Below the pieces are notes generated by a model. That model was not told the origin of the DNA. It searched no databases and worked only from the letters and a program-made list of their open reading frames with translations. The position numbers were made by a program, and so were the translations under genes. From Trachelipus rathkii (taxonomy: Eukaryota > Arthropoda > Malacostraca > Isopoda > Trachelipodidae), in contig JABUQX010097224.1 of the NCBI GenBank assembly GCA_015478945.1, positions 1 through 22,617 of the forward strand: a DNA stretch of 22,617 nt, in the 5' to 3' direction. This document shows positions 9,056 to 18,269 of the stretch, in pieces; the stretch's first letter is position 1; the number at the start of each line of letters is the position of its first letter.

Positions 9056-9112
9056 ATGGATATCAAATCTGAAATTGATATTAAAGAGGAAGATTTAGGA
9101 TCCAGAAATTAA
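9056..9112 (+). pseudogene. First-exon fragment, KSEIDIKEE-type N-terminus
   Basis: ATG at 9056 opens MDIKSEIDIKEEDL followed by a stop after 18 codons. Dropping one base near 9097 continues the sense as DPEINSVFNTPSSQLV to about 9144, where a (TA)n array starts. IKSE and IKEE are two successive sumoylation consensus sites (hydrophobic-K-x-E). Acidic 'IKxE-IKEE' N-termini are frequent in arthropod zinc-finger and transposon-derived nuclear proteins, which suggests the start of such a gene. A TATA/Inr promoter sits 170 bases upstream, and TTTATTTCTGCTTACAG just before (to about 9009) resembles a splice acceptor. There is no zinc finger or other domain downstream because the frame enters the repeat. 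It could be a gene broken by repeat expansion, or a first exon whose donor site I could not place. Confidence 0.5.
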
Positions 9113-9145
9113 CTCTGTATTCAACACACCCAGTTCCCAGTTGGT

Positions 9146-9177
9146 TTATATATATAATATAGCCTGATGATATAGTA

Positions 9178-9217
<40 letters not shown>

Positions 9218-9342
9218 TATAATATATATATATATTATAATATATATATAGTATTATATATTACAGATATACCGGTACGGTATATATAACGGTATATATA
9301 TACTATAATATTATAATATAAAATAATATATTATATATATAT

Positions 9343-9375
<33 letters not shown>

Positions 9376-9722
9376 TTATAACCGAACCATTTAAATATAT
9401 ATTATATAATCTATATATATATATATCATGCCCAGCTATGATAAATATATATATATATAGTGGATAAATAATATATAATATATATTACACGCGTCTATAT
9501 ATATATATATTAATACCTATAGTATTATATATTAATAAATATATAGTATATATATAGTATATATCTATATATATTATATACTATACTATAGTATATAATA
9601 TAATATATATATTATTATAATACTGTATATTTATATTATATATATATGATATATATATATATAATAGTATCTATATATATTATATATATATATTATATAT
9701 ATATATAGTATATATATATATT
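9146..9722. repeat. (TA)n microsatellite array, interrupted
   Basis: About 580 bases are almost wholly alternating TA with ATATAATA variants. Non-TA islands include CCGGTACGG and AACGG near 9271-9292, AACCGAACC near 9379-9388, CATGCCCAGC near 9427-9436 and ACGCGTC near 9488-9494. It starts within the frame of the exon at 9056. Confidence 0.95.
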
Positions 9723-10330
9723 AGAGGTGTACGGTAATTCCGGTTCCCATAAAATATATAAAAAAAAAATATTCAGCAGGAATTGCATATATAATAACAT
9801 ATGACAACTGCACATCTTTCGCTTTAAGCTTACCTCAAGTTCTGCTTTTGTCCAAGTGAAAAGATTAACATAGCGAATTAATGATTTTTTATCAAGTCAC
9901 AACTCGCTCACTATAACAGATTTCATTTATTTGACTTAATCTTCCTTCTCGTGTCTTATCTACGTTTGTTTTTCATATATTTAACGTTTTCGCTTGTGAA
10001 CCGTGCGTGGGCGTTGTGAGATGTAAGTGTATATGTTAAACGTGGTAAGATGGGTCTTATGGGAAGAATCTGTAAAGGGCTCCAGGTCCGTATGTCTTAG
10101 AGTGTGTGTGGATATGAAAACAAAATATAAATCTATTTTTTTGACGCGCAAGATATTGAGTGTTGCACATATTTTATAAAAATGATTTACCTCACAATAA
10201 AGTCTCAGATGTTTAGTTAGAGGATAGAGCATAGCTCAGGTTCTTACGACCTTTTTACAAAAGGGTAGTAATTTATATTTCAATTTCTCAACCTTAAAAG
10301 CTCGATTTCCATTGTATCTACTAAAAGGTA
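9723..10330. other. Unassigned AT-rich sequence
   Basis: I see no domain or RNA gene. The two small minus-strand frames near 9981-10232 and 10236-10424 lack recognisable motifs and have composition like the noncoding surroundings. Confidence 0.45.
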
Positions 10331-10355
10331 TTACCATTATCGAATATATATCCGT

Positions 10356-10378
10356 GAGGGGGTGACGAATCACCCCTC
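10356..10378. repeat. Inverted repeat with GGGGGTGA motif
   Basis: GAGGGGGTGA at 10356-10365 and TCACCCCTC at 10370-10378 are reverse complements apart from one extra G, with a 4-base loop. The arm equals the core of the motif iterated in the inverted-repeat element at 3451-4418, so it may be a remnant of that family. Confidence 0.65.
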
Positions 10379-10698
10379 TGTATTGAGTGGAGGGGCGTTG
10401 TGGATTTTCGTCAGAGATTTTCACATAACTAAATCGAAAAATTTTCCCTCTTGATAAATTGAATCCTTGAAATTTACTTTAACCTGAAAATTTATTAAAT
10501 TCTTAATATTCTTTATCTTTAATAATCCGTGCGGGGATGACTATTGAAAGGTAATAGATGTCTTATAAGCAAGATGGAGGCGGTGTGGGGTGCCGTGTAT
10601 TGTATGCCATTTATGTAATCTCAGTACCTATTTACTATTGACATTTATTTATTACAAGTCGATTAGTCATTACCTATTTGAAAAGGTCTACATAGTTT
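10379..10698. other. Unassigned sequence
   Basis: AT-rich with no supported gene. One moderately GC-rich patch near 10573-10600 (GGAGGCGGTGTGGGG) has no clear identity. Confidence 0.4.
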
Positions 10699-10699
10699 T

Positions 10700-10880
10700 G
10701 GCACTATGTGGCACTCACTGGCACTGATGTGGCGACTTGGGCACTATGTGGCACTCACTTTCACTTATTGGCACTCATTGTGCCACTCGATTTTGGCACT
10801 TAACTTTATTAATTGGCCACTCAGGCGGTTGGCGCATCTCAATCCTGTTGGAACTCAACCTTTTAGGCACTCGATCTCTA
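10700..10880. repeat. GGCACT-rich tandem/dispersed repeat
   Basis: GGCACTATGTGGCACTCACT occurs at 10700-10719 and again at 10740-10759, a 40-base period. Additional GGCACT copies follow to about 10880. Two overlapping frames (about 61 and 70 codons) cross the array in different registers. They are explained by the repeat rather than by protein selection. Confidence 0.7.
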
Positions 10881-12280
10881 ATAAAAAGAATTTCTACTAT
10901 AAACAAAGCGACTGTTAATTAGAATACTATTCACGTAAGCTGGGACATATCCTGCGCATTTTTACTCGGATATGTATTAGGGAAAACTGCTACATCTCTC
11001 ATAATATCACATCAACTATTAGACGAGAAGCATGGTGTTCGAATATATTGATTCCCTACCATCGCTTACTATTGTAATGGTCAAAGTAGGCCTTTATTAA
11101 ATATCATGGATCAGAGTAACCAAGGGTCAATGACTCAATCAAAACAAGGGCTCAATGTTAATAGCGCCAACACAGTAACTAAGTATACTGAGCTGAGGTA
11201 TATAAAAAAAATTAGTCCTCGTCTCGCGTCAAGTAGCTTCTGAGCCCAACCTGTGTATAGGCAAGGTATAAAGCGCCCGAACGAGAGCGAAAGTACGCGG
11301 ATCGGTCAAACCAATCGATATAACATGACATCAAAATGAGCGCCCATCACACCCCCAACTATTGAATAAAGCCAGGGAGTGTTAAGCTCAACCCTATGCC
11401 AGCGCCGCGCGTGCTAACCATGCCGAGGTCCAAACGGTTGTGTAATTGGCGACAATTTGGATTGGTAGTGTGAGTGAAGTGGGTTTATTATTAACGACCA
11501 AAGTGATGCCTAACGGATTCCAGTATGACTTTGCGGGAGATTATTTATATTTTTAAACAGCTGGGCGCACCGGTATAAGATATTTAAGGACTATTTCCTT
11601 TTTATAACGAATTTTATTTATGAAAACCTAAAGAAAAGTATGTAACAAATATCGTAATGGTTTATGGCCTTATTTTTTCGCTATAACGCGTAACCTGGAC
11701 TCTTCTCTTATCATTACTTCAATGACATCATATATCCCCGGTCAAAACTCTTATGAGAAAATACATCTGATTTTAAATTACTATGCATAATAGTAACATA
11801 AAAAAACACATCTACAACCCAATCGATGCAATCAAGACTATAGATCTCGAGATGCATGTTGAAATTTTTTGTCGTTCTATTGTCTCCGGTTACAAGGGGT
11901 AATTAGTGAATGTTTATAGTGATTCTTCGTCCAATCCAATTATATACTGTGTAATGACATACTGTCGACATTGTATTTTCATAAACGTAGGCAATCTTCG
12001 GAAACGTTCAGGGTGCCCTCAACAGTTTGGATGTGTTTCTTGCTGATGAATCCACTCGGAGAGTATAAGTCTTCTGATAGAAACAAGTCGACACCACAAT
12101 GGGCTTCAACTAGAATATAGAACTGGACTTAGTGAACATAAAATCTATAGGTACTTAAGATTAGAGAGAATAATAATGCTAGTTGAATAATGGTATTTTC
12201 TAATATAAGAGGGACTGAGCCTTGTACTAAGCAAAGTAAAAAAGAGAAACAAGACTAAGATAAAAAGAGGTTAGTCAAAA
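10881..12280. other. Unassigned mixed-composition region
   Basis: This 1.4-kb stretch is less AT-rich than its neighbours, particularly at 11205-11470 (CGCCCGAACG, CCAGCGCCGCGCG). I find no open frame over 60 codons, no transposase or RT motif and no tRNA cloverleaf. It may be old, heavily diverged repeat or ordinary intergenic or intronic DNA. Confidence 0.4.
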
Positions 12281-12560
12281 TTAAAATGATATGTTATAGG
12301 TTATTAAATTAAAGAGATTAGATAATAATTGAGAATATGATTTAATGATATTAATGATAATGGTATATATTGGACAAATACATAATAATAGGATAGTAAA
12401 GATAATAATATTAAATGGTATAGAGCTGATAAATATATTTTCTATAGTGATGATGACGATAATAAATAATAATAATATTAAATATGATTATAGACATAAT
12501 GGTAATGGTAAAAAGATGATAATGATAGTTGCAAGATTAATACCAATATTGTGATAGACG
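12281..12560. repeat. ATA/ATG/GATAAT-rich low-complexity region
   Basis: Imperfect AATAAT, GATAAT and AATGATA units recur, giving a weakly periodic A/T/G-only stretch. The 69-codon Ile/Met/Asn-rich frame at 12345-12554 is a product of this composition. Confidence 0.65.
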
Positions 12561-13946
12561 GTTGATATGATATGGATAAAAAATGATAATTGTACTTATT
12601 ACCATATTAAAAATGCATTTGCTTGGCAAATTAATGTTAATAATAAAAGCGAACATCTGATTGACAGTAATGCGTGAACATCAGTAAGACAATTTTTCCT
12701 CCTAAATCCTTACTTGAACACTTTAAGGTTGTTTGGAGTAGTAATAACGATAATAACAGTGACGATAATATTTCCCATAATAATAATGACCAACAGTATT
12801 AACGAAAAGGCACGGTAAGATTAGTAAGAATCCAGTAAATAATTTTTCTTTTGTTTCAATCTTTCCTGGTTGAAAAATTAGTAAGAGTAATAGAAGAACA
12901 AAATATTAACGAGTAACATTGATGTTAGATAAATGATTTAAGGGAAAGTAAAGTTATATTAATAAATGAATGAGGAGATAAGAAGCGGGATATAATTTAG
13001 TTAACGACGGGCAATATTTAATATATTAAATATCCTTGTAATATCTTAATCAGGAATCACTGAACGTACTCTAATTCTCTCTATATCAAATGTATAATAG
13101 ATGTTTCATTCCCGTTTAAAAGTTAATGTAAAGTTAGGTGTAAAGTAAATAATTTATTAAGTATAATAATTAGATTAGGAAGGTAATACATTCCGAGAAA
13201 TTTTTAGAAGTATGCAAACTGTTTTTTTAATAATGAGGATATATGTACATTAAGCAGTCCCGTAAAATGTTTAAAAGGTATGGAATAGTATGTTACTTGA
13301 TTTAGTGATTTATGATGATGAATTTGCGTTGAAGAAATTTTGTGAATTAAATAATACAACTGTAGTTGTTTTTTGCATAAAGAAAGAGTTACAAGAAAAG
13401 GTATTGAGAAGGCAGATGAGGAAACATCGAAAGAATAATTGACCACGTAGAAATGTTGAATATCCTTTTGATTTTGAATTTAAAGATATGCGTTGACACT
13501 GAACACTATTAGACTGTGATGTGAATTCGATTTTTAGAGTATTTTCATTTATTTATTAAATTGCTAAAATTGGTAAGTGATCAAGTATTTTGATAAACTT
13601 TACTGGTTTTTATTTGGGAATGATTGGGCTGCTAAAAATGCTGATTGTTTTATAGAGATGATTAATTGATTAGTTTTGCTGTTTTACAACAGAGGATATT
13701 ATTTATATAGCAATAAGCTATGGCAGAAGAAACGTCTGAACCTACTACTCTTATTTTAGCATGATTTAGATTAGCTATTAGGCTTATGGCAGAGAGAGTC
13801 CTAACCCGACTACTTTCTTATTTGGTTTTTGCCTTGGCGGTTGACATTGGTCTCCGTCAAAAACTGTGCCGTTACCGCGTTGTAGTCCAGAAAATGGTCA
13901 GATTTCCTAGGAAACGCCATTTGTAGGGCCGCTGAGAAGAACTAGG
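12561..13946. other. Unassigned AT-rich region, possible LTR-element interior
   Basis: Lying upstream of a polypurine tract and LTR, it could be the interior of that element, yet I recognise no gag, protease, RT or integrase block in any frame. A GC-richer patch at about 13828-13945 is followed by a small ORF. The 80-codon minus-strand frame at 13204-13446 has no visible domain. Confidence 0.4.
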
Positions 13947-14048
13947 ATGGTGAGTAAAGCGCTTAACTTAGTTTTACTTGTTTGTGTCAGTCATTTTTTT
14001 TTGTATTTAGTTTATGCTGTTGCTAATGAGTCAGTTAGTTTTAGGTGA
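13947..14048 (+). CDS. Small ORF with signal-peptide-like sequence
   Basis: ATG at 13947 opens 33 codons: MVSKALNLVLLVCVSHFF followed by LYLVYAVANES and a stop at 14046. A Lys-containing N-region, a hydrophobic core of about 18 residues and an Ala-x-Ala-like end (AVA) resemble a secretion signal. The context is also ambiguous: ATG followed by GTGAGT is a perfect splice-donor sequence, so a transcript could instead splice at the start codon. No downstream exon was identified and the family is unknown. A short hydrophobic frame can arise easily in T-rich DNA, so this is a weak call. Confidence 0.22.
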   Translation: MVSKALNLVLLVCVSHFFLYLVYAVANESVSFR

Positions 14049-14440
14049 ATAGTTTTATTACTTGAAATCCATGGTATTAAATTTTTTGAGAACTTTGAAA
14101 TGGAATAGAGTAATTTTAAGTAGCGAAAAGAATGAGGAATATTTTGTTGAAATTTGAAAAGAATGCTGGTAAGTTAAGATCTAATGCGAAAAATCTCGGA
14201 ATAAATTTAGTAATTTTTTTTCTTTAACGTAATTTTTTCTTATCCCGTTCCTGATTTAAGATTCTTGTAAATATTTAAATATAGGTTTAAGTTTTGATAA
14301 AGTATTTACATGAACCCAAGTCTAATATTATCGAAAAGTAAATAATTCAAGTAGACTTAATATATATTGCTTATGTTAGAATTAGTTTAGAATAAGTTTT
14401 GAAATAATCTATCCTTTTATTTAAAGAAGTTGAAATCTTA
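14049..14440 (+). other. Noncoding sequence before the LTR
   Basis: AT-rich with no coding motif. It precedes the polypurine tract and is probably 3' untranslated interior of the LTR element. Confidence 0.4.
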
Positions 14441-14452
14441 AAGAGGGGGTAA
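14440..14452 (+). other. Polypurine tract of second LTR element
   Basis: AAAGAGGGGGTAA lies immediately before TGTGACAG. A G-rich purine run abutting a TG-starting LTR is the standard 3' junction of Gypsy-type retrotransposons and argues against a solo LTR. Confidence 0.68.
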
Positions 14453-14998
14453 TGTGACAGATTTTTTACCGTTTTTTTCATTCCAAATTACTTTAAAAAA
14501 GAACAGATTATAGAAGTTACCCTTAAATTTAGACTTTTAGTAAACTATTATATTATCATTTTATGTACAAAGATTGAAACTGTCTTTTTATTATTTAAGT
14601 TACCCGTGTAACGAAGCTTTAAGATGTTTCCATAAAAGAATCAATTTTACTTATTTGATAATTAAAACACAATGACTTTATTAATATGTTGTAAATAAAT
14701 TGTATATACCAAATTAGGATATTATTAAGAATACGTTTAAATCTTTTTTGAGAGCTCCGCAATAATACGATTTTGATCCAATGATTTGGCCTTCTCAGAA
14801 AGTTCACGTATCCAAAATATTCCAAGTTATTTACTTAATTAAGAAAGTTAGACAATAAAGATTATTGATTTAAAGTATATGTATATATTTAATGTATAAT
14901 ATTATTATTAAGATATGTTAAGTGTTAAAATTAATTAAATAAGGCCTAATTTAGTTTTAAAAGCCATTTTGTTGTTTTCTTGAAGAATTTAAGATTGG

Positions 14999-15036
14999 GA
15001 CGTCAACAAAGCGTTGTGACGTCATCAAAGCATCGT
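14999..15036 (+). promoter_or_regulatory. Duplicated CRE-like sites in the LTR
   Basis: TGACGTCA, the palindromic CREB/ATF site, is at 15017-15024. It lies in the second half of a 19-base direct repeat (GACGTCAACAAAGCGTTG then GACGTCATCAAAGCATCG), so the first half carries a second ACGTCA half-site. Paired bZIP sites in the U3 portion would be a plausible enhancer. Function is inferred from sequence only. Confidence 0.55.
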
Positions 15037-15122
15037 TTTTGATTTACCTTCCATAAATGATATTTAAAGTTTTACAAGGCTTATAATAATGTAGTTTTTA
15101 AGATATTTAAATAGATGGCTTT

Positions 15123-15660
15123 CAGGCCTTCTGCCTTCCCCGGACTTCAGTGGTTGCTGGTCCCCAACTCCATTTGAGTTCCAGGACTCTCAGTGGTTGC
15201 TTGAGTTCAACCCCTACTCCACTCCAGTGGTTGCTGGTGAGAGGTCCTATAGATAGTTGCAGCCTATCAGGCCTTCTTGCCTTCCCCCGGACTCAGGTGG
15301 TTAGCTGGTCCCCAACTTCATTTGGCAGTGTCCAGGACTCTCAGTTGGTTGCTGGGAGTTCAACCCCTACTCACTCAGTGGTTGCTGGTGAGAGGCCCAA
15401 TAGATAGTTTCGGCTATCAGGCCTTTCTTGCCTTCCCCCGGACTCAGTGGTTGCTGGTCCCCAACTCATTCAGAATTCCAGGACTCTCAGTGGTTGCTGG
15501 AGTTCAACCCCTACTCACTCAGTGGTGCTGGTGAGAGGCCCCAATGAGATAACTTCGGTTATCAGGCCTTCTGCTTTCCCCCGAACGCAGTGGTTGCTGG
15601 TCCAACTCATTGGAGTTCCAACCCTATACACTCAGTGGTGCTTGGTGGTTAGAGGTTCCC
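15123..15660. repeat. ~145-bp tandem repeat, about 3.7 copies
   Basis: Units begin at CAGGCCTTCT near 15123, 15268, 15418 and 15563, a period of 145-150 bases; the last copy is partial. Each unit contains three copies of CAGTGGTTGCTGG in different flanks, spaced about 43, 32 and 68 bases, so the array has a nested substructure. Copies differ mainly by single-base indels, often in homopolymers (CCCC/CCCCC, GG/G). Three overlapping open frames of 78-85 codons run through it and share the peptide rhythm of the repeat. They are not credible genes. Confidence 0.92.
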
Positions 15661-15901
15661 TTCCCATGCATTTAAACAATTAAGTCTAGATATACCGTAT
15701 TTTATTAGTTTTCTAATTAGTCCTTAGATTTTAGTTCAAGAGTTATTGTTGAGCCTGTGTGTCGTAGAACTTGTTCACGCTAACTCCGAAGTCACCATCT
15801 AGCCCGCTCATTTGAGGTCACGTGTCACATTTGTGCATAAAATCTTACCTGAAGTGTACTACGCTACCGATTATGTCTTATTATATTGCCCGTTTATGTT
15901 A

Positions 15902-15941
15902 AATAAAGTATTATGTTTTAATAAAATCATTGCTAAATAAA
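15902..15941 (+). terminator. Polyadenylation signals at the LTR end
   Basis: AATAAA occurs at 15902-15907 and 15936-15941, the latter 12-24 bases before the LTR end. This places the R/U5 boundary near the right end, with a very short U5, if it is used. Confidence 0.5.
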
Positions 15942-16066
15942 AGTTTCTTATCCTGTCACCTGGGAAATTGTCTTGTCTTAATAAATATAACTTACAAATT
16001 GGTTTAGCAGAGGTGTTGACTAAGTTTACAATATATATATTAGTATATAATATATAAGATAATATT

Positions 16067-17990
16067 GAAGCTCTTATTCAGAAAAAAATCGAAAGCATAG
16101 TCAAACAACTGGACACTCAAAATAACAAAAATGTGAAGAAAGGTAAGAAAAACTTGGTACCAATAATTGAAACTATTAACGTTATGGGGCCAGCAAGCGT
16201 CTTTGCAGTTAAGGGGCTTCAAAGTGATCTGGACGTATTGAAATTATTCAACTGCCAGCTGAAAATGACGGAAATTTTAGAAGGCCTTCTTAGTTTCGAG
16301 CAAATGGAGGTGACCAGCTTTTGAAGAACCACTCTTACTTCTATCGTCCAAAATTTCAATGTATACGAGTCGGATGATACAGAATGAAAATATTACAGGC
16401 ATTTAGTCAGCTTATACAAAGGAAAAATAGTGGGAAGAATAAATAATAAATTATTATTTTTTTTCCAGTATTAGATGATGAAACAATGGATATTTCCCAA
16501 ACAGAACAGTTTCCACTTTGTGTTAGGTACGCGATTGGTGGTGATGGAGGTGATACTCTCTTTACGTTAAGAGAGGATTTTTTATCATTTGTTCCGCGGT
16601 TTATGATATCTCAGGGAAAGCATTGGCAAATGTAATTTTGGAAAGACTCGGCTATCTTGGTTAAAGACTCGAAAATTTAAGAAGCCAAGGATATGAAGGA
16701 GCCTTTCCATGAGAGGCGAATTCCGAAGGAGCTGCAAATCTGTCACCTTCGGAATGAGTATCCTAAAGCTCTAGACACACATTGTGTAGCACATTGTTTT
16801 AAATCTATGTCTCTCAGGACTTCTTAAATTCAGGCAATTTGAAACGTCATTGGATTCATCTCTGAAATATGCACTTTTTTCGATTCAGAGTCCGAAGCTC
16901 ACAAAACTTTGCTGGAAGATAAAATAAAAGAGTGTTTTCCTAGTAACCAAAATAGACAAGAGGAGTCAGAAAGAAGTGCGGAGGACCAGATTCGGTGGAA
17001 CGGCATTGAAGGGATTTTCCTTTTGTTAAAGAGACTCTTGAACCAATACTTGGCGTCAATTGGAAGAAAATAAAAAAGAATCCCATTTCTCAGTATGACA
17101 AAAGCCTACATATGTGTTCCGTTCTTCCGTGTCAACTTCCGTGTCATAAGTAAACATTAGTTACGTTGTAAAGTATAAAAACTTTTGTGGAATTAACCTA
17201 CACCTTGTCAAAACAGTTACAGAATGTCCATTTGGACATTGTTAGGGCAATAAACTTAGTGAAAGACATTATTCAACTTCTCGAAAAAGATAGACAGAAT
17301 GCCAGACACAGGAGTTTAAAACCATATTCACACAGGCTAAAAATGACAGCTTAGCTAGGTATTGAAATAACAATTCCAAAGAACTACGAAGTCCCAGAAG
17401 CCACATCTGTTTAGTAATAGATAATCCTGCATCAGATCCGAATCATATTGACCGGCATCTCAGGTTTTTATTCCGGTTTATTGATTGATCTGCATTTTCG
17501 GCTGGCTGATCGATACCTCTCGCATGAAACCCACATCATGTCACTTCAGTAATATTACCACGAAAAAGCGCAATGTACACTTATAAGACATATTCGACAA
17601 AAGCATCCTCTTTATAAAGACGACCTTCCAGACCCTCACGAGGACACACTAAAAGGAGAGTGGTGTCGGCAGCGTAATGTCTGTTAGAAAATTGAAAAAA
17701 ACAAAACTTGCGCGATCGGTGCTGGCTAAGTGTGACAAGAGGATGTTTCCTAACATTGCTAACATCATAAATGGAAATCTTAGTATTATTTGCATCTAAT
17801 TTACACAAAGTAGAAAAAAAAACTTTCGACATTTAAAGGCGTCTTGAAAACAGACGTATATATACGGAAAATAGGTTTAGTGAGGATCGACATTACATGG
17901 TCTTGCTTTACTGTAATTCCATCGAGATATCAGCACAGAAGTCAGCCAATGAAAGAATTATTTGGAACACTTCAGCACACAAAAAAGCAA
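16067..17990 (+). pseudogene. hAT-type transposase pseudogene (ZMYM1/DUF4371-like)
   Basis: ZMYM1-like proteins are hAT-superfamily transposases, some domesticated. Blocks occur in order but in all three frames. LVPIIETI (about 16150) precedes NDGNF and FRANGGDQLLKNH (about 16264-16338), then YTSRMIQNENI (about 16362-16394), which together form the DUF4371 start. VLDDETMDIS (16468-16497) and LREDFLSFVP (16567-16596) hold the first catalytic region. KALANVILERLG and NLRSQGYEGA (16605-16705) and YPKALDTHCVAHCF (16759-16800) follow. IRWNGIEG near 16990 is the 'R W..R' block, and LSKQLQNVHLDIVRAI (17203-17250) is the helical part. HGLALL with FHRDIS (17896-17934) ends the C-terminal dimerisation domain. 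The length, about 640 codons, suits a nearly complete transposase. Stops and frameshifts in each section make it a pseudogene. Flanking inverted repeats and an 8-bp duplication were not identified; TA-rich arrays lie on both sides. Confidence 0.93.
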
Positions 17991-18037
17991 GAGAATACGA
18001 AACAGTGACCTGTAAAACGCATGGTAAGTCATTATGA

Positions 18038-18257
18038 GAATTAATTAGTATATATATATCCATATATATATAATACTATAGTAAATATAACTCATATTAT
18101 ATATATAATAGTATAATATATAAATATAATAATATAGTATATAATATAAAAATATATAGTATATATATATTATAAATTAGTATGACATATATATATAAAT
18201 AGTAATATATATAATAATAATATACTATATACGTAAATATAATATATATATATATCA
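18038..18257. repeat. (TA)n-rich array
   Basis: About 220 bases of TATATA with AATA and AGTATA variants. It lies directly between the hAT C-terminus and the 3' end of the minus-strand LINE, where non-LTR elements often carry or target simple repeats. Confidence 0.92.
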
Positions 18258-18269
18258 TCATATTTCATT

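Larger units (their letters stand above)
14453..15960 (+). mobile_element. Putative 3' LTR of a Gypsy-like element (~1.5 kb)
   Basis: The block begins TGTGACAG after a polypurine tract and ends CTGTCACC at 15953-15960, the inverted match of the start apart from one base. It has AATAAA signals at 15902-15907 and 15936-15941 near the right end, where an LTR polyadenylation signal would lie. A CRE-like pair is at 14999-15024. A 145-bp tandem repeat sits at 15123-15660. The 1.5-kb length is large for an animal LTR and is partly due to the tandem array. The 5' LTR and coding interior were not found in the window, so the superfamily is inferred only from the terminal sequence. No matching 5-bp duplication is seen on both sides, as expected if only the 3' LTR is present. 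Confidence 0.6.

Noticed and set aside
12345..12554. 69-codon Ile/Met-rich plus-strand frame
   Set aside because: Low-complexity ATA/ATG text with no domain; explained by composition.
15150..15683. Three overlapping plus-strand open frames of 78-85 codons
   Set aside because: They run in different registers through the 145-bp tandem repeat, and the peptides only echo the repeat. No domain is visible.
16440..16470. Apparent splice acceptor TTTTTTTTCCAG before VLDDET
   Set aside because: The same text reads through as FFPVL-DDET, matching the family's 'fFsVLaDET' block, so an intron is not needed.
17581..17832. Minus-strand frame of 83 codons
   Set aside because: Antisense shadow of the hAT transposase C-terminal region on the plus strand.
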